From assembly GCF_002954325.1 (NCBI RefSeq), contig NZ_MQVX01000001.1:1129107-1193106 (forward strand): a stretch of 64,000 bases of DNA, written 5' to 3'. The translations under genes and the position numbers were made by a program. Numbering within the stretch: position 1 is the stretch's first letter; every line of letters starts with the position of its first letter. This document shows positions 10,191 through 20,653 of this stretch, one piece after another. The notes beneath the pieces are model-generated. The model worked only from the letters and a program-made list of their open reading frames with translations. It was not told where the DNA came from and did not search any database. Source of the stretch: Aureicoccus marinus. Its GTDB lineage: Bacteria; Bacteroidota; Bacteroidia; Flavobacteriales; Flavobacteriaceae.

Positions 10191-10955
10191 TTAATTTCTT
10201 GTAATTAGTATAATGGTCGAAGTGATAATGACGGAAATAAGAGAAACAGTAATATTAGCACGGTTATCCAATGATGATGTGCTCACGGCCGACTTATTTG
10301 GCTCCACATAAACAATATCATTCTGAGTTAAGTAGTATACTGGCGAATTCATTGCATTTTTCTTCGTCAAGTCAATTCTATTATAAACTTTGGCTCCATC
10401 AAAATCCCGTATGACCAATACATTCTCTCTTTTACCCTTTATCGTCAAATCCCCTGCCAATCCCAAAGCTTCCATTATAGTTATCCTTTCACCATTAACG
10501 GGATAAGTACCCGGTTTATTGACTTCGCCTAATACGGAAACAGTAAAATTCTTTAATCGGATGTTAATTATAGGATCAACTAGGTAGTCTTTCAATTTTT
10601 GCCTTAACAGTACTCGCAGCTCTTCAGGAGATAAACCAACTATTTTCATTTTACCAATTACAGGAAAATCTATCTGCCCGTCTTTGTCAATAATATAATC
10701 AACTTGCTCTGGTCTTACTCCGCCTTCGACAGAACCTCGATAGAGGTTAAACGGTTCACTAGCCTCTTTTGACAAAGTAGATATATATATACTGACGACA
10801 TCGTCTACCTTGAATTTTGTAGTGAAACTACTTTTATCGACAATTGTTTCAAACTGACCTGCGTCTTGAAAATAGACGATATCTTTGCGCGAAGCACAAG
10901 AACTCAATAAAAGAACCACGATAAGAAGTAACAGTATAGAATTGGTCTTTCGCAT
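10191..10955 (-). CDS. wza: Wza-like polysaccharide export lipoprotein
   Basis: 254 aa. Lipoprotein signal peptide with lipobox LLSSC (Cys20), then the polysaccharide export (Poly_export) domain (about residues 50-130, DVVSIYISTLSKEA, GQIDFPVIGKM) and a SLBB beta-grasp domain (~135-190, VSVLGEVNKPGTYPV). A hydrophobic C-terminal segment (ITVSLISVIITSTIILI) is usual in Bacteroidota members. It should form the outer-membrane export channel docking on the Wzc-like protein encoded just downstream. Four bases separate its start from the dehydratase stop, so it belongs to the minus-strand operon running from 14054 to 7812. Confidence 0.9.
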   Translation of the reverse strand: MRKTNSILLLLIVVLLLSSCASRKDIVYFQDAGQFETIVDKSSFTTKFKVDDVVSIYISTLSKEASEPFNLYRGSVEGGVRPEQVDYIIDKDGQIDFPVIGKMKIVGLSPEELRVLLRQKLKDYLVDPIINIRLKNFTVSVLGEVNKPGTYPVNGERITIMEALGLAGDLTIKGKRENVLVIRDFDGAKVYNRIDLTKKNAMNSPVYYLTQNDIVYVEPNKSAVSTSSLDNRANITVSLISVIITSTIILITRN

Positions 10956-10959
10956 CTAG

Positions 10960-12927
10960 CTAGGTTTTAGAGGATTCCGACGCAGGTTTCGTATCTGGTT
11001 CAGAATCAGCATTTGTCCCAATATTACTGCTTTTTTTAGTCTTGTCCAACTGACTAAAGGAGGAGTTATTCGAAATATATTCAGGGACAATTCCCTTCAT
11101 CAATTCAACGATTTTTTCAGGCTCAAAATAAATGGAATTTGCTGCACATAGCTCCTCGATACCTTTACGAATTGAAGCGTAATCGAGCTCCCTTACCTTG
11201 CTAATCATGATTTTCTCGTTGTAAGTCGGCAGGGTATTCTCACCATTGGCTAAAAGCTCTTCGTACAGTTTTTCTCCAGGACGTAAGCCGGTAATCTCTA
11301 TATTGATGTCTTCTGGATAACGCAATCCTGAGAGTTTGATCATATTTTTGGCCAAATCGTAAATTTTTACGGATTCACCCATATCAAAAAGGAATATCTC
11401 ACCTCCTTTTCCCATGCACGCCGCTTCCAAGACCAATTGAGATGCCTCCGGGATGGTCATGAAATAACGGGTAATATCCTTGTGTGTTACGGTTAAAGGA
11501 CCACCCTTTTCAATTTGCTTTCTAAAAAGAGGGATTACCGATCCATTCGATCCGAGCACATTACCGAATCGGGTAGTGATGAATTTGGTCTTGCCTTCTT
11601 GGTGTTTACAACTGATGTACATTTCGGCAATCCTTTTGGTCGCCCCCATCACATTGGTTGGGTTGACAGCCTTGTCTGTAGAAATAAAAACAAATTTCTC
11701 TACGCCATAATCCTGCGCTAGATCCGCTATGTTGCGAGTGCCCTGAATGTTGATCCGCACAGCTTCATACGCATTGTACTCCATAAGAGGCACGTGCTTG
11801 TAGGCGGCTGCATGATAGACCATATCCGGCGAAAATTCCTCAAAATACTGAGTCATTCGCTTTTTGTCGCGCACATCGGCTACGAAGGGTACAAAGTTGT
11901 GGTAACCCTGTTGTTTAAGCTCCTGTTGCAAATCGTACAAGGCAGATTCCGCTTGGTCAATAATTATAAGGCGATGATAGTCGTACTTACAGATCTGGCG
12001 AACAATCTCACTACCAATTGAACCAGCACCCCCAGTTACCATAATGGTTTTGCCTGATAGTTGCTCAGAAACTTTAGACTTTTTGATGTGGATCGGTGTT
12101 CGGTTCAAGAGGTCCTCAATCTGAACTTGCTTGATCTGAGAAACCTTAAACTCTCCATCGATCCAAATTTCAACTGGCGGAACCTTTTTGACCTTGACCG
12201 GGTATTCGATCAAACCATCCAGCATTTCTCGAAGTTTGTTCGGCTCTACATTGTGAATAGCAAAAATGATTTCTCGAATATCATTTTTAGCGAGAAAGAA
12301 GTCGTTGAGTACCCGACGATCAAAGACGCGGACGCCGTTGATCTTCTTACCTATTTTCTTTTTATCGTCATCGATAAAGCCAACCACTTTGGAAGAACTG
12401 TAGCTGTGATTACTCAGAGCATTGTAGGTCAAAATACCCGATTGACCAGCACCGTATATCAAAATATTCTTGGTGCGCTTGAATTGACTGGTCAGAGAAG
12501 CATAAGAGGTTTTAAAAACGTAACGCGAGGCGGTCAAGATCACAAAACTGATCAGACTGTGGATAATAATAACGCCTAGTGGAATAGCGAATCCACTCAA
12601 AAATCCCCCCCAGCGAACGATCATTACAAAAAAGATCATCAAAATGCTCGACAGACAGATTGCATTGAAAATATTGTAGATATCCTTTGCTCCCGTATGC
12701 CTGATCACACTTTTATAGGATCCAGTAATCAGGAAAGCCCCTAAGCCCAATAAAGAAACGACAGGCAATTGCTTGAACATCATTTGCACGTCAAAATCAA
12801 AACTCAGGTTATCACTTACCAAGTAAGATAAGACAAAAGAAACGCCAATAATTGCAACATCAATAGCCAGCACCAACCATTTGGAGGCGTAGCGATGTGA
12901 AATGCTGATTAGGTAGCTTTTAATCAC
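10960..12927 (-). CDS. Membrane-bound nucleotide-sugar 4,6-dehydratase (CapD/WbpM/PglF type)
   Basis: 655 aa. Four predicted membrane helices (residues ~15-140), a Rossmann-like CoA-binding fold (YGAGQSG, ~155), then the catalytic dehydratase domain with MVTGGAGSIGSE (~297) and FISTDKAVNPTNVMGATK (~425). The Met-x-x-x-Lys in place of Tyr-x-x-x-Lys is the signature of the long WbpM/PglF class. The family converts UDP-GlcNAc to a UDP-4-keto-6-deoxy sugar. The C-terminal ~40 residues are a polar, probably disordered tail. Its start overlaps the aminotransferase stop by 4 bases, and that aminotransferase would use the 4-keto product. Substrate is inferred from the family. Confidence 0.9.
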   Translation of the reverse strand: MIKSYLISISHRYASKWLVLAIDVAIIGVSFVLSYLVSDNLSFDFDVQMMFKQLPVVSLLGLGAFLITGSYKSVIRHTGAKDIYNIFNAICLSSILMIFFVMIVRWGGFLSGFAIPLGVIIIHSLISFVILTASRYVFKTSYASLTSQFKRTKNILIYGAGQSGILTYNALSNHSYSSSKVVGFIDDDKKKIGKKINGVRVFDRRVLNDFFLAKNDIREIIFAIHNVEPNKLREMLDGLIEYPVKVKKVPPVEIWIDGEFKVSQIKQVQIEDLLNRTPIHIKKSKVSEQLSGKTIMVTGGAGSIGSEIVRQICKYDYHRLIIIDQAESALYDLQQELKQQGYHNFVPFVADVRDKKRMTQYFEEFSPDMVYHAAAYKHVPLMEYNAYEAVRINIQGTRNIADLAQDYGVEKFVFISTDKAVNPTNVMGATKRIAEMYISCKHQEGKTKFITTRFGNVLGSNGSVIPLFRKQIEKGGPLTVTHKDITRYFMTIPEASQLVLEAACMGKGGEIFLFDMGESVKIYDLAKNMIKLSGLRYPEDINIEITGLRPGEKLYEELLANGENTLPTYNEKIMISKVRELDYASIRKGIEELCAANSIYFEPEKIVELMKGIVPEYISNNSSFSQLDKTKKSSNIGTNADSEPDTKPASESSKT

Positions 12928-14054
12928 GATTTCATAATTTTGTGGATTTGGTTCAAAACACGATCCAAATCCTGTTCGGTTAAGTTAGAACCACTGGGAA
13001 GACAAAGGCCGCGATCAAAGATGCCCTCAGCGGCTTCACCTCCGTAGTACTGGTTCTTCTGGAAGACGGGTTGTAAGTGCATAGGCTTCCACATGGGCCG
13101 AGATTCTATGTTCTCTTCCCACAAGCCCAGGCGTATTTTTTCTCTTATTTCAAAAGAAGGAGTCATGATAGTGCTTAGCCATCGGTTACTGAAGTAGCCT
13201 TCCGGTTCTTCTAAAAAATCAATTTCCTCGTATTTGGCCAATTCTTCCTTATAAGAGGTATAATTCTTTCGACGAGACGCTACTCTATCGGCTAAAACTT
13301 CCATCTGCCCTCGACCAATTCCGGCCAAAATATTGCTCATTCTGTAGTTGTATCCTATATCAGAGTGTTGGTAATGAGGAGCTTCATCACGGGCCTGGGT
13401 CGCCAGATAGATCGCTCTTTTCTTGTGCTCTTCCGAACGGCAAACCAGGGCACCCCCACCAGAGGTCGTAATTATCTTGTTTCCGTTGAAGGAGAGAATT
13501 GCGATATCGCCAAAACTTCCACAAGGAACACCATCGATATGACTTCCTAAGGACTCCGCGCTATCTTCTAAAACCGGAATGTCATATCGCTGAGCGATTT
13601 GGGTGATCCGGTCATTTTGATAGGGCATACCATATAAATGAACCGCGACAATGGCCTTGGGTTTTACACCTGCCTTGATTCGGGATTCAATCGCCATTTC
13701 TAAGGCCACCGGATCCATATTGTAGGTTTCCCACTCACTATCGACAAAAACGGGGGATGCCCCCAAATAAACGATAGGGTTGGCTGAAGCCGAGAAGGTC
13801 AGGCTTTGGCACAAAACTTCATCCCCTGCTCCTACGCCTAGAATTTCAAGACCAAGATGAAGGGCCGCAGTTCCGGAACTAAGGGCGGCAATCTGCCTTT
13901 TTTCTTGATAATGAGAAGAAATAGCGGCTTCAAAAGCATTGACATTGGGTCCCAAAGGGGCTATCCAATTCTCAGCAAAAGCCGAATGAATATAGTCTAG
14001 CTCGGTGCCGCTCATGTGCGGAGAGGACAACCAGATGCGATCCTTGTTGCTCAA
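12924..14054 (-). CDS. PLP-dependent sugar aminotransferase (DegT/DnrJ/EryC1 family)
   Basis: 376 aa, starting at TTG 14054 so that the family N-terminus (IWLSSPHMSGTELDYI) is included. Motifs: LSSGTAALHLGL (~58), the acidic ED (EDSAESLGS, ~164) and SFNGNKIITTSGGG, whose Lys ~193 is the expected PLP lysine. These enzymes aminate 4-keto-6-deoxy nucleotide sugars, as PglE does in bacillosamine synthesis. It directly precedes and overlaps the PglF-like dehydratase, so the pair probably makes a UDP-4-amino-4,6-dideoxy-hexosamine. It is the first gene of the minus-strand export operon. Confidence 0.9.
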   Translation of the reverse strand: MSNKDRIWLSSPHMSGTELDYIHSAFAENWIAPLGPNVNAFEAAISSHYQEKRQIAALSSGTAALHLGLEILGVGAGDEVLCQSLTFSASANPIVYLGASPVFVDSEWETYNMDPVALEMAIESRIKAGVKPKAIVAVHLYGMPYQNDRITQIAQRYDIPVLEDSAESLGSHIDGVPCGSFGDIAILSFNGNKIITTSGGGALVCRSEEHKKRAIYLATQARDEAPHYQHSDIGYNYRMSNILAGIGRGQMEVLADRVASRRKNYTSYKEELAKYEEIDFLEEPEGYFSNRWLSTIMTPSFEIREKIRLGLWEENIESRPMWKPMHLQPVFQKNQYYGGEAAEGIFDRGLCLPSGSNLTEQDLDRVLNQIHKIMKS

Positions 14055-14247
14055 TTTTCAGTTTGATTTGGAGTTATTCGTGCATAAAAATAGGTGAATT
14101 GATACGAGACTGAGTTATATATCGTTTAAGCTTTTAAATTATCGATCAAAGGAGGATATTCTCTGTAAAAATTACCTCTTAACAAGAATCACTTGAATAA
14201 AAATGGCGTTAATTTGCCACATTCTTTTAACCTAAATCAAAGCACAC

Positions 14248-15644
14248 ATGAAAACCATCCGTGAAATCTGCTGTATTGGAGCAGGCTATGTAGGTGGTCC
14301 TACCATGGCGGTTATCGCAAAAATGTGCCCGGAAATTCGGGTAACCGTTGTTGACATCAATCCAGACCGCATCGCAAAATGGAATGACGAAGACTTGGAC
14401 AAACTTCCAGTATACGAACCTGGACTTGCCGAGATCGTTGGGGAAACCCGAGGAAAAAATCTCTTTTTCTCCACCGACGTAGATGGCGGTATTGACCGAG
14501 CTGATATCATCTTTATTTCGGTAAATACGCCGACGAAAACCTATGGTAAAGGAAAAGGCCAAGCAGCCGACCTTAAAAATATCGAGCTCTGTGCGCGAAA
14601 CATCGCACGAGTAGCCAAGGAAGACAAAATTGTCGTCGAAAAATCAACGCTGCCTGTTAGAACAGCCGAGGCCCTGAAGAGCATCTTGCACAACACCGGA
14701 AACGGAGTAAAGTTCGAGATTCTGTCGAATCCTGAGTTTTTAGCTGAAGGCACAGCTATTGAAGACTTACTCCATGCCGATCGCGTCCTCATTGGAGGTG
14801 ATGAGACCCCAAGTGGTCAAACAGCAAAGGATGCCTTGAGCAGCATTTATGAGCACTGGTTACCTAAAGAAAGAGTTCTTCAGACCAATGTATGGTCATC
14901 TGAGCTGTCTAAACTTGTGGCTAACGCTTTCTTAGCACAACGTGTCTCGTCCATCAACTCAATCTCCGCTTTGTGCGAGCGTACCGACGCCAATGTAGAT
15001 GAGGTTTCACGAGCGATTGGGTTCGACAGCCGTATTGGCCCTAAATTCCTGAAGTCCTCTGTTGGTTTTGGCGGATCTTGTTTCCAAAAAGACATCCTCA
15101 ACTTGGTTTACATCGCTAAAAGCTTTGGCCTGCAAGAGGTTTCAGAGTACTGGGAGCAGGTAATCATTATGAACGATTACCAGAAAAGACGCTTTGCAGA
15201 CAACATTGTCTCGACCCTCTACAATACCATTTCTGGGAAAAAAATCGTATTCTATGGTTGGGCCTTTAAAAAAGACACCAACGATACCCGGGAGTCCGCC
15301 GCTATTTATGTAGCCGATGCCCTCTTGGACGAAAACGCACATTTGGTGGTCTATGATCCGAAAGTTCCAGCAGACCAGATTTATGCCGACCTGGACTACC
15401 TAGCACTCGTTCACCGGAAGACAATAGAAGGTTATTAACGGTTGTAAATGATCCCATGGAAGCTTCTCAAAACGCTCATGCCATTGCCGTATTGACCGAA
15501 TGGGACGAATTCAAGAATTACGATTGGGCCAGCATTTACGAGAAAATGCTCAAACCGGCCTTTGTTTTTGACGGACGTCGGATCCTAGACAACAAAAAGA
15601 TGGAGGATATTGGATTCAAGTTCTACAAGATCGGAGAATCCTAA
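14248..15644 (+). CDS. ugd: UDP-glucose 6-dehydrogenase (frameshifted near 15403)
   Basis: Two ORFs, 14248-15438 and 15456-15644, give one ~465-aa enzyme resembling the eukaryote-type UGDH. Visible: NAD motif GAGYVGGP (~11), STLPVRTAE (~183), and the catalytic Cys278 in [10 protein letters not shown]. The first ORF ends in an out-of-frame tail after DLDYL; the other frame continues [20 protein letters not shown] directly into the second ORF. Restoring a G (CTAGCACT to CTAGGCACT) repairs it. The reaction makes UDP-glucuronate with two NAD. The uronate epimerase follows, and a strong terminator lies between them. If the frameshift is real, the UDP-binding C-terminus is lost and the enzyme is probably inactive. 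Confidence 0.88.
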
Positions 15645-15664
15645 TTTTACGCTCCACCCATTTC

Positions 15665-15693
15665 AAAACCGGCTCTTTTAGGACCGGTTTTTT
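15665..15693 (+). terminator. Rho-independent terminator after ugd
   Basis: Perfect stem AAAACCGG (15665-15672) and CCGGTTTT (15684-15691) with an 11-base loop, followed by a T run. It lies 20 bases after the ugd stop. Confidence 0.8.
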
Positions 15694-15727
15694 ATTCTAC
15701 CTTTGCCACTACCAGAATAAAAACACC

Positions 15728-16771
15728 TTGAAAATACTTGTTACCGGAGCCGCAGGTTTTATAGGATTTCACCTTTGTCAGGCCCTACTAGAAAACGGTC
15801 ATGACGTAGTTGGTCTTGATAACATCAACGGATATTACGACGTCAAATTAAAATTTGCACGCCTGGAGGAATTGGGTATCTCGCAAATCGATGCGACTCC
15901 CTTCAATATTCGATGCGAAAGCAGCAAATACGGGGCGCAGTTCAACTTTGTTCGTATGCACCTGGAAGACCGAGAAAAGCTCCCCAAGCTCTTTCGAAAA
16001 GAAAAGTTTGAACGGGTATGCAACCTCGCTGCCCAGGCCGGAGTTCGATTTAGTATTGAAAATCCGGAGCCCTATATCGACAGTAATGTCGTCGGTTTTT
16101 TGAATTTACTGGAATGCTGCCGAAATTTTGACATACAACACTTGGTTTATGCCAGTAGCTCTAGTGTTTATGGTTTAAGTGACGAAATCCCCTTCAGTAC
16201 CCAACATAAAACCGAGCAGCCGATAAGCCTATACGCCGCCACCAAAAAGAGTAACGAGTTAATGGCCCATACCTACAGCCATCTCTTTTCCTTGCCTACG
16301 ACTGGCTTACGGTTTTTTACGGTCTATGGCCCTTGGGGAAGACCGGATATGGCTTACTTCTTATTTGCTGATTCGATTCAACGCGATAAACCCATTAAAG
16401 TCTTTAACGACGGACTCATGGAGCGGGATTTTACTTATGTCGGAGATATCGTAAAAGGAGTTCAATTGGTTCTGGAATCCGACACCCGAGAAAGAGAAGA
16501 CAAAAGAGAGTTCTATCGCCTGTATAATATCGGAAAGAACAAGGCCGAAAAGCTGCTTGATTTTATCGAAATCATTGAAAATAAGATGGGAAAGACCGCC
16601 GAAAAAGTTCTCTTGCCTATTCAACCGGGCGATGTTCTCAAGACTTGGGCGGATACTACTGAATTGAACAAAGACTATGGGTACAGTCCAAAAACACCAA
16701 TAAAAATTGGCTTAGAACAATTTGTCAATTGGTACAAATGGTATTACGGCTTGGATCAGAATCCTGCTTAA
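15728..16771 (+). CDS. NAD-dependent epimerase, probable UDP-glucuronate 4-epimerase
   Basis: 347 aa, extended SDR. TTG start at 15728, chosen because it gives the conserved MKILVTGAAGFIGFHL N-terminus. Motifs: GAAGFIG (7-13), AAQAGVR (~95-105, typical of UDP-glucuronate epimerases), SSSSVYG and the catalytic Tyr-x-x-x-Lys in YAATKKSNE. RFFTVYGPWGRPDMA and ERDFTYVGDIV are standard for the LpsL/GAE group. It would convert UDP-GlcA from the preceding ugd into UDP-GalA. The stop lies 4 bases from the convergent SGNH-like gene. The substrate is inferred from the motif and the neighbour. Confidence 0.85.
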   Translation: MKILVTGAAGFIGFHLCQALLENGHDVVGLDNINGYYDVKLKFARLEELGISQIDATPFNIRCESSKYGAQFNFVRMHLEDREKLPKLFRKEKFERVCNLAAQAGVRFSIENPEPYIDSNVVGFLNLLECCRNFDIQHLVYASSSSVYGLSDEIPFSTQHKTEQPISLYAATKKSNELMAHTYSHLFSLPTTGLRFFTVYGPWGRPDMAYFLFADSIQRDKPIKVFNDGLMERDFTYVGDIVKGVQLVLESDTREREDKREFYRLYNIGKNKAEKLLDFIEIIENKMGKTAEKVLLPIQPGDVLKTWADTTELNKDYGYSPKTPIKIGLEQFVNWYKWYYGLDQNPA

Positions 16772-16775
16772 TATT

Positions 16776-17852
16776 TTATTTGCCCAACTTTCTAGCCAAG
16801 ATAAACTCCGAATAAATCTGGGTAAGAAGGGTGGCCCCATCGGCACTAACATGGTCTACATCACTCCAATACCTTTTATCATTGAGAAACCGGTACGACG
16901 GAAGTGCAATTGGATTCTCCATGTCAGTAGAACTCTTTCGAAAAAACCGTCTACGGTAATTGACATTATCCGATGTCATGGCATCTATAAGAAGTGGTAT
17001 GTAAATTTTGCTAAATTCTATTTCTTGGATTTTACTTTTCTCTTGCGCTTTGCTAATAAATTTCTCCTGAGAAACGACATTGCGAAAAAAGTTACTTTTT
17101 AAAAATACTTGATCAATAAATTGCCTCTTCCCTAAAACAAGTCTTAGCGGACCTTTTCCAGCTTTTTCCTTTTGATAAGTGTAATCATTCAAATACAGAT
17201 TATAATATTCATCATTGCGAAGCACCTCTCCACTACTATATTCTAAATAAACGGTTTGAGAAATAATTCCGGGAGCGGGTATAAAACCATAAGATTTCTC
17301 AATAAAATCAAGCTGTTCCGGTGTCAAATTCCAATCTCCTTGAAACAAAGAAAAACTTATATATTCTAAAGAAAGCTTTACTCGTTTAAAAAAGTAATGA
17401 ATAAAACTACCGTTCAGGGCTTGCCCTCGAGCAACAAGTTCTTTGGGTTTATAAAGTAATGGACTCAATTTGTGTAAACCCGTAAAAGGCACCTTGCCTT
17501 TTAACCAAAGAACTTCCTTTGGTTTTAAGGCTTGAATTTTCTCAAAAAAATACAGATTTAAATCATTGCCATTGTGGGGAACCGCCATATTAAGAGTAGG
17601 AATTCCGGCTCTACTTAAGATTGAATCATTGATGCCGCCCTGTATCAAGGAAGAACCCAACAGGACTAGTTTACCCTCCACATTTTCAGGTTTACGATTT
17701 ATGAGATGGAGGTTCCAAGCGACTTTTTTATAGGGTGTTTCAATAGTTTTATAGTATACAAAACGGTCGGAGAATGCCACTGAAGCAAGTCCCGCAGACA
17801 AGAGCATAAAGAGAATAGAAATAAATCCGAATCGCACTAAAAATATTTTCAT
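16776..17852 (-). CDS. SGNH-like membrane/periplasmic partner of MBOAT O-acyltransferase
   Basis: 358 aa with one N-terminal membrane anchor (residues ~8-28). LVLLGSSLIQGG (~63) resembles SGNH block I, and SDVDHVSADG near the C-terminus resembles the Asp-x-x-His block V. Similar proteins (the AlgJ/AlgX/DltD-like type) take acyl groups passed across the membrane by an MBOAT protein and place them on the polysaccharide. It lies 12 bases after the MBOAT gene, as expected for such a pair. The exact family is not certain; the assignment rests on the two motifs and the neighbour. Confidence 0.65.
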   Translation of the reverse strand: MKIFLVRFGFISILFMLLSAGLASVAFSDRFVYYKTIETPYKKVAWNLHLINRKPENVEGKLVLLGSSLIQGGINDSILSRAGIPTLNMAVPHNGNDLNLYFFEKIQALKPKEVLWLKGKVPFTGLHKLSPLLYKPKELVARGQALNGSFIHYFFKRVKLSLEYISFSLFQGDWNLTPEQLDFIEKSYGFIPAPGIISQTVYLEYSSGEVLRNDEYYNLYLNDYTYQKEKAGKGPLRLVLGKRQFIDQVFLKSNFFRNVVSQEKFISKAQEKSKIQEIEFSKIYIPLLIDAMTSDNVNYRRRFFRKSSTDMENPIALPSYRFLNDKRYWSDVDHVSADGATLLTQIYSEFILARKLGK

Positions 17853-17864
17853 CCGAAAATCACC

Positions 17865-19301
17865 TTAAAATTGGAAATAAATAAAATCTTGCTGATTGTC
17901 CATATGGGCCACTATGAGCAAGGCTAGGACTATATAAAAACTCCATCTAAGCACTCCTGAGACCTTAAGCCCAATATGTTCAATTGCAAATTCCGATTCC
18001 CGACCAAACCATTCGATCACCAGAAATAGTCCAATCAATAGTAAAAGAACTCCAGAAAAATCCTGAACCGGGTTGAAGACCGTACGATCAAAAATACCAT
18101 TCAAATAGCGGAACGCATGATGTACATTCTCCGCCCTAAAGAATACCCAGGCGAGCAAAGTGAGTAAAAAAGTCCCCAACAAATTGAGCACGTCACGCAC
18201 GGAAATCCGTGATCCTGAACCCCCAATAATATCAATATTCTGGCGATTTCTCTTGGTTAGTAATAAGGGCAGAAAATACAATGCATTAAGACCACCCCAT
18301 ACAATAAAGGTCCAATTCGCTCCATGCCAAAAACCACTTACTAAAAAAATGATGAAAGTATTGCGCAATTTCATCTTCAATCCACCACGACTGCCGCCCA
18401 GAGGAATATAAAGATAGTCCCTGAACCAAGTGGATAAAGAGATATGCCACCTCCTCCAAAACTCAGCGATATCTCTGGAGAAATAAGGAAAAGAGAAATT
18501 TTTCATTAGGTTAAATCCGAATAACCTCGAGGTACCTATTGCAATATCCGAATAACCGGAAAAATCTCCATAAATCTGAAATGCAAACAAAAAAGCACCC
18601 CATATTAAGGTACTACCACTCAAATTATCAGAGTTGTCAAAAATGGGATTGACTAAAGCTGCACATTGATCCGCAATAACGATTTTCTTGAATAACCCCC
18701 ATAGAATTTGTCGCAAACCATCAACAGCCTTGGAATATTCAAAAACTCTCCGCTCGTAGAATTGTGGAAGTAGGTTTGTCGCTCTTTCAATGGGTCCAGC
18801 AACCAATTGAGGGAAAAAGGACACAAAAGCCATAAACCCAATAAAATCCTCTGTCGGCTCTAAATTCCGTTTATAAACATCAATGGTGTAGCTAAGTGTC
18901 TGAAAAGTGTAAAAACTAATTCCCACAGGCAAGATAATATTCAATCCAGAGCTTGAAATTTCCTGTCCTAGAAAACTGAACGCCATTACAAAATTATCCA
19001 AGAAAAAATTGTAGTACTTAAAGAACCCAAGAAATCCAAGGTTGACAACAATACTAATCCAAATTAAAAGTGTCCTCCTCACGCTCCTTTCCTCATTCGC
19101 CAAAAAGCGGCCAATAGAATAGTCTACAATCGTACTGAAAAGAATAAGGGCCAAAAACCTATAGTCCCACCAACCGTAGAACAAATAACTTGCCGCTACA
19201 ATTAGTAGGTTTTGAGCTTTTAGCTTGTTCTTAAATACAAACCAGTAAAGCCCAAAAACAATTGGCAAGAATACCGCAAAATCCAGTGAGTTAAACAGCA
19301 T
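17865..19301 (-). CDS. MBOAT family O-acyltransferase (AlgI-like)
   Basis: 478 aa, about ten membrane helices. Conserved MBOAT features: LPVGISFYTFQTLSYTID (~125), FPQLVAGPIERA (~165), EFWRRWHISLSTWFRDYLYIPLGG (~300), and the catalytic His in VSGFWHGANWTF (~335). AlgI-type proteins move acetyl groups from the cytoplasm to the periplasm for O-acetylation of exported polysaccharides. It is followed by the SGNH-like partner, making a two-gene minus-strand unit inside a mainly plus-strand stretch. The acyl group is most often acetyl, but the sequence does not show this. Confidence 0.9.
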   Translation of the reverse strand: MLFNSLDFAVFLPIVFGLYWFVFKNKLKAQNLLIVAASYLFYGWWDYRFLALILFSTIVDYSIGRFLANEERSVRRTLLIWISIVVNLGFLGFFKYYNFFLDNFVMAFSFLGQEISSSGLNIILPVGISFYTFQTLSYTIDVYKRNLEPTEDFIGFMAFVSFFPQLVAGPIERATNLLPQFYERRVFEYSKAVDGLRQILWGLFKKIVIADQCAALVNPIFDNSDNLSGSTLIWGAFLFAFQIYGDFSGYSDIAIGTSRLFGFNLMKNFSFPYFSRDIAEFWRRWHISLSTWFRDYLYIPLGGSRGGLKMKLRNTFIIFLVSGFWHGANWTFIVWGGLNALYFLPLLLTKRNRQNIDIIGGSGSRISVRDVLNLLGTFLLTLLAWVFFRAENVHHAFRYLNGIFDRTVFNPVQDFSGVLLLLIGLFLVIEWFGRESEFAIEHIGLKVSGVLRWSFYIVLALLIVAHMDNQQDFIYFQF

Positions 19302-19450
19302 GCTCTTATAAGTGTTTAAGCCAAAACGTCTTTAGATTTAAAATATTTCAAGCTTGGCTAATGGGCAATTTCGACGATAAAGTTAATTCCTCTTTCCGTA
19401 TTTCTAATTCTTAAATGAAATTTCGAACGTTAGGCGAATAAACTTAGCTT

Positions 19451-19485
19451 TTTGTGCGGATATCAAACGGATATGAATATTTTTG
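19451..19485 (+). promoter_or_regulatory. Predicted promoter of gmd-fcl-wzx
   Basis: TTTG (19451-19454) and TATTTTTG (19478-19485), an exact TAnnTTTG, are 23 bases apart, at the upper limit for Bacteroidota sigma-A promoters. Expected start near 19492, about 50 bases before the gmd ATG. The surrounding ~240-base interval has no gene. Confidence 0.5.
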
Positions 19486-19541
19486 GTCACAAATAAAAGA
19501 ATTCTTTAGATACAAACGTTCTTCTGAAAAATCCTTTCACA

Positions 19542-20653
19542 ATGAAAAAAGCGCTTATTACTGGTGCAACCGGCCAAGATGGAGCATATCTCAGTGAATT
19601 TCTATTAAAAAAAGGGTATGAAGTACACGGCTTAAAACGCCGGTCATCGCTATTCAATACAGACCGGATTGACCATTTATATGAAGATCCGCATGTAGAA
19701 AACCGAAAATTTATTCTGCATTATGGTGACATGACTGATAGCACAAATCTGATTCGTATAGTTCAGGAAATTCAACCAGACGAGATTTATAATCTGGCCG
19801 CGATGAGTCATGTAAAGGTTTCTTTTGAAACTCCAGAATATACCGCCAATGCCGATGGTATTGGGACCCTTAGAATATTGGAAGCCGTAAGACTTCTCGG
19901 TTTGGAAAAGAAAACCAGAATTTATCAGGCTCCACATCTGAACTTTATGGCAAAGTACAGGAGATTCCACAAACGGAGACGACGCCTTTCTATCCCAGAA
20001 GCCCCTATGCTGTTGCCAAAATGTATGCGTATTGGATTACAGTAAACTACCGGGAAGCCTATGGTATATACGCCTGCAATGGAATACTTTTTAACCACGA
20101 ATCCCCTGTAAGAGGTGAAACTTTTGTTACTAGGAAAATCACTCGTGCGACCTCAAGAATTGCTCTTGGGCTACAGGAAAAATTGTATCTGGGCAACCTA
20201 GATGCCCAGCGTGACTGGGGCCATGCCAAGGACTATGTGAGAATGATGTGGATGATTTTACAAGCTGATCAAGCTGAAGACTGGGTAATTGCAACCAATA
20301 AAACGACTGCTGTGAGAGACTTTGTACGAATGAGCTTCTCGAAAGTAGGTATCGAATTGGAATTCAGAGGAAAAGATGAAAATGAAAAGGGATATGTCAA
20401 GGCCTGTCATAACCCAGAATACCAATTAGAAATCGGTAAAGAAGTGATTGCGGTTGACCCTAAATACTTCCGTCCGACTGAAGTTGACATACTCATAGGA
20501 GACGCATCCAAAGCCAAGAATAAGCTGGGCTGGGTACCGGAATACTCTTTGGAGGAACTTGTCGATGACATGATGCAGAGTGATCTCAACTTGATGAAAA
20601 AAGACCAGTACTTGAAACATGGAGGTTACCGTATTCTTAATTATTTTGAATAA
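19542..20653 (+). CDS. gmd: GDP-mannose 4,6-dehydratase (frameshifted near 19931)
   Basis: Two ORFs, 19542-20045 and 20021-20653, make up one ~370-aa SDR enzyme. N-terminal [17 protein letters not shown] is the GMD NADP motif; [28 protein letters not shown] and [16 protein letters not shown] are highly typical. The first ORF leaves frame after TRIYQA; the other frame supplies [16 protein letters not shown] and the catalytic YAVAK. Restoring one T (GCTCC to GCTTCC) near 19931 repairs it. The enzyme converts GDP-D-mannose to GDP-4-keto-6-deoxymannose, the substrate of the fcl product encoded next (TAATG overlap). Confidence 0.9.

Noticed and set aside
12061-12579. 172-codon plus-strand frame
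   Set aside because: Antisense shadow of the well-supported 4,6-dehydratase gene; no recognisable motif.
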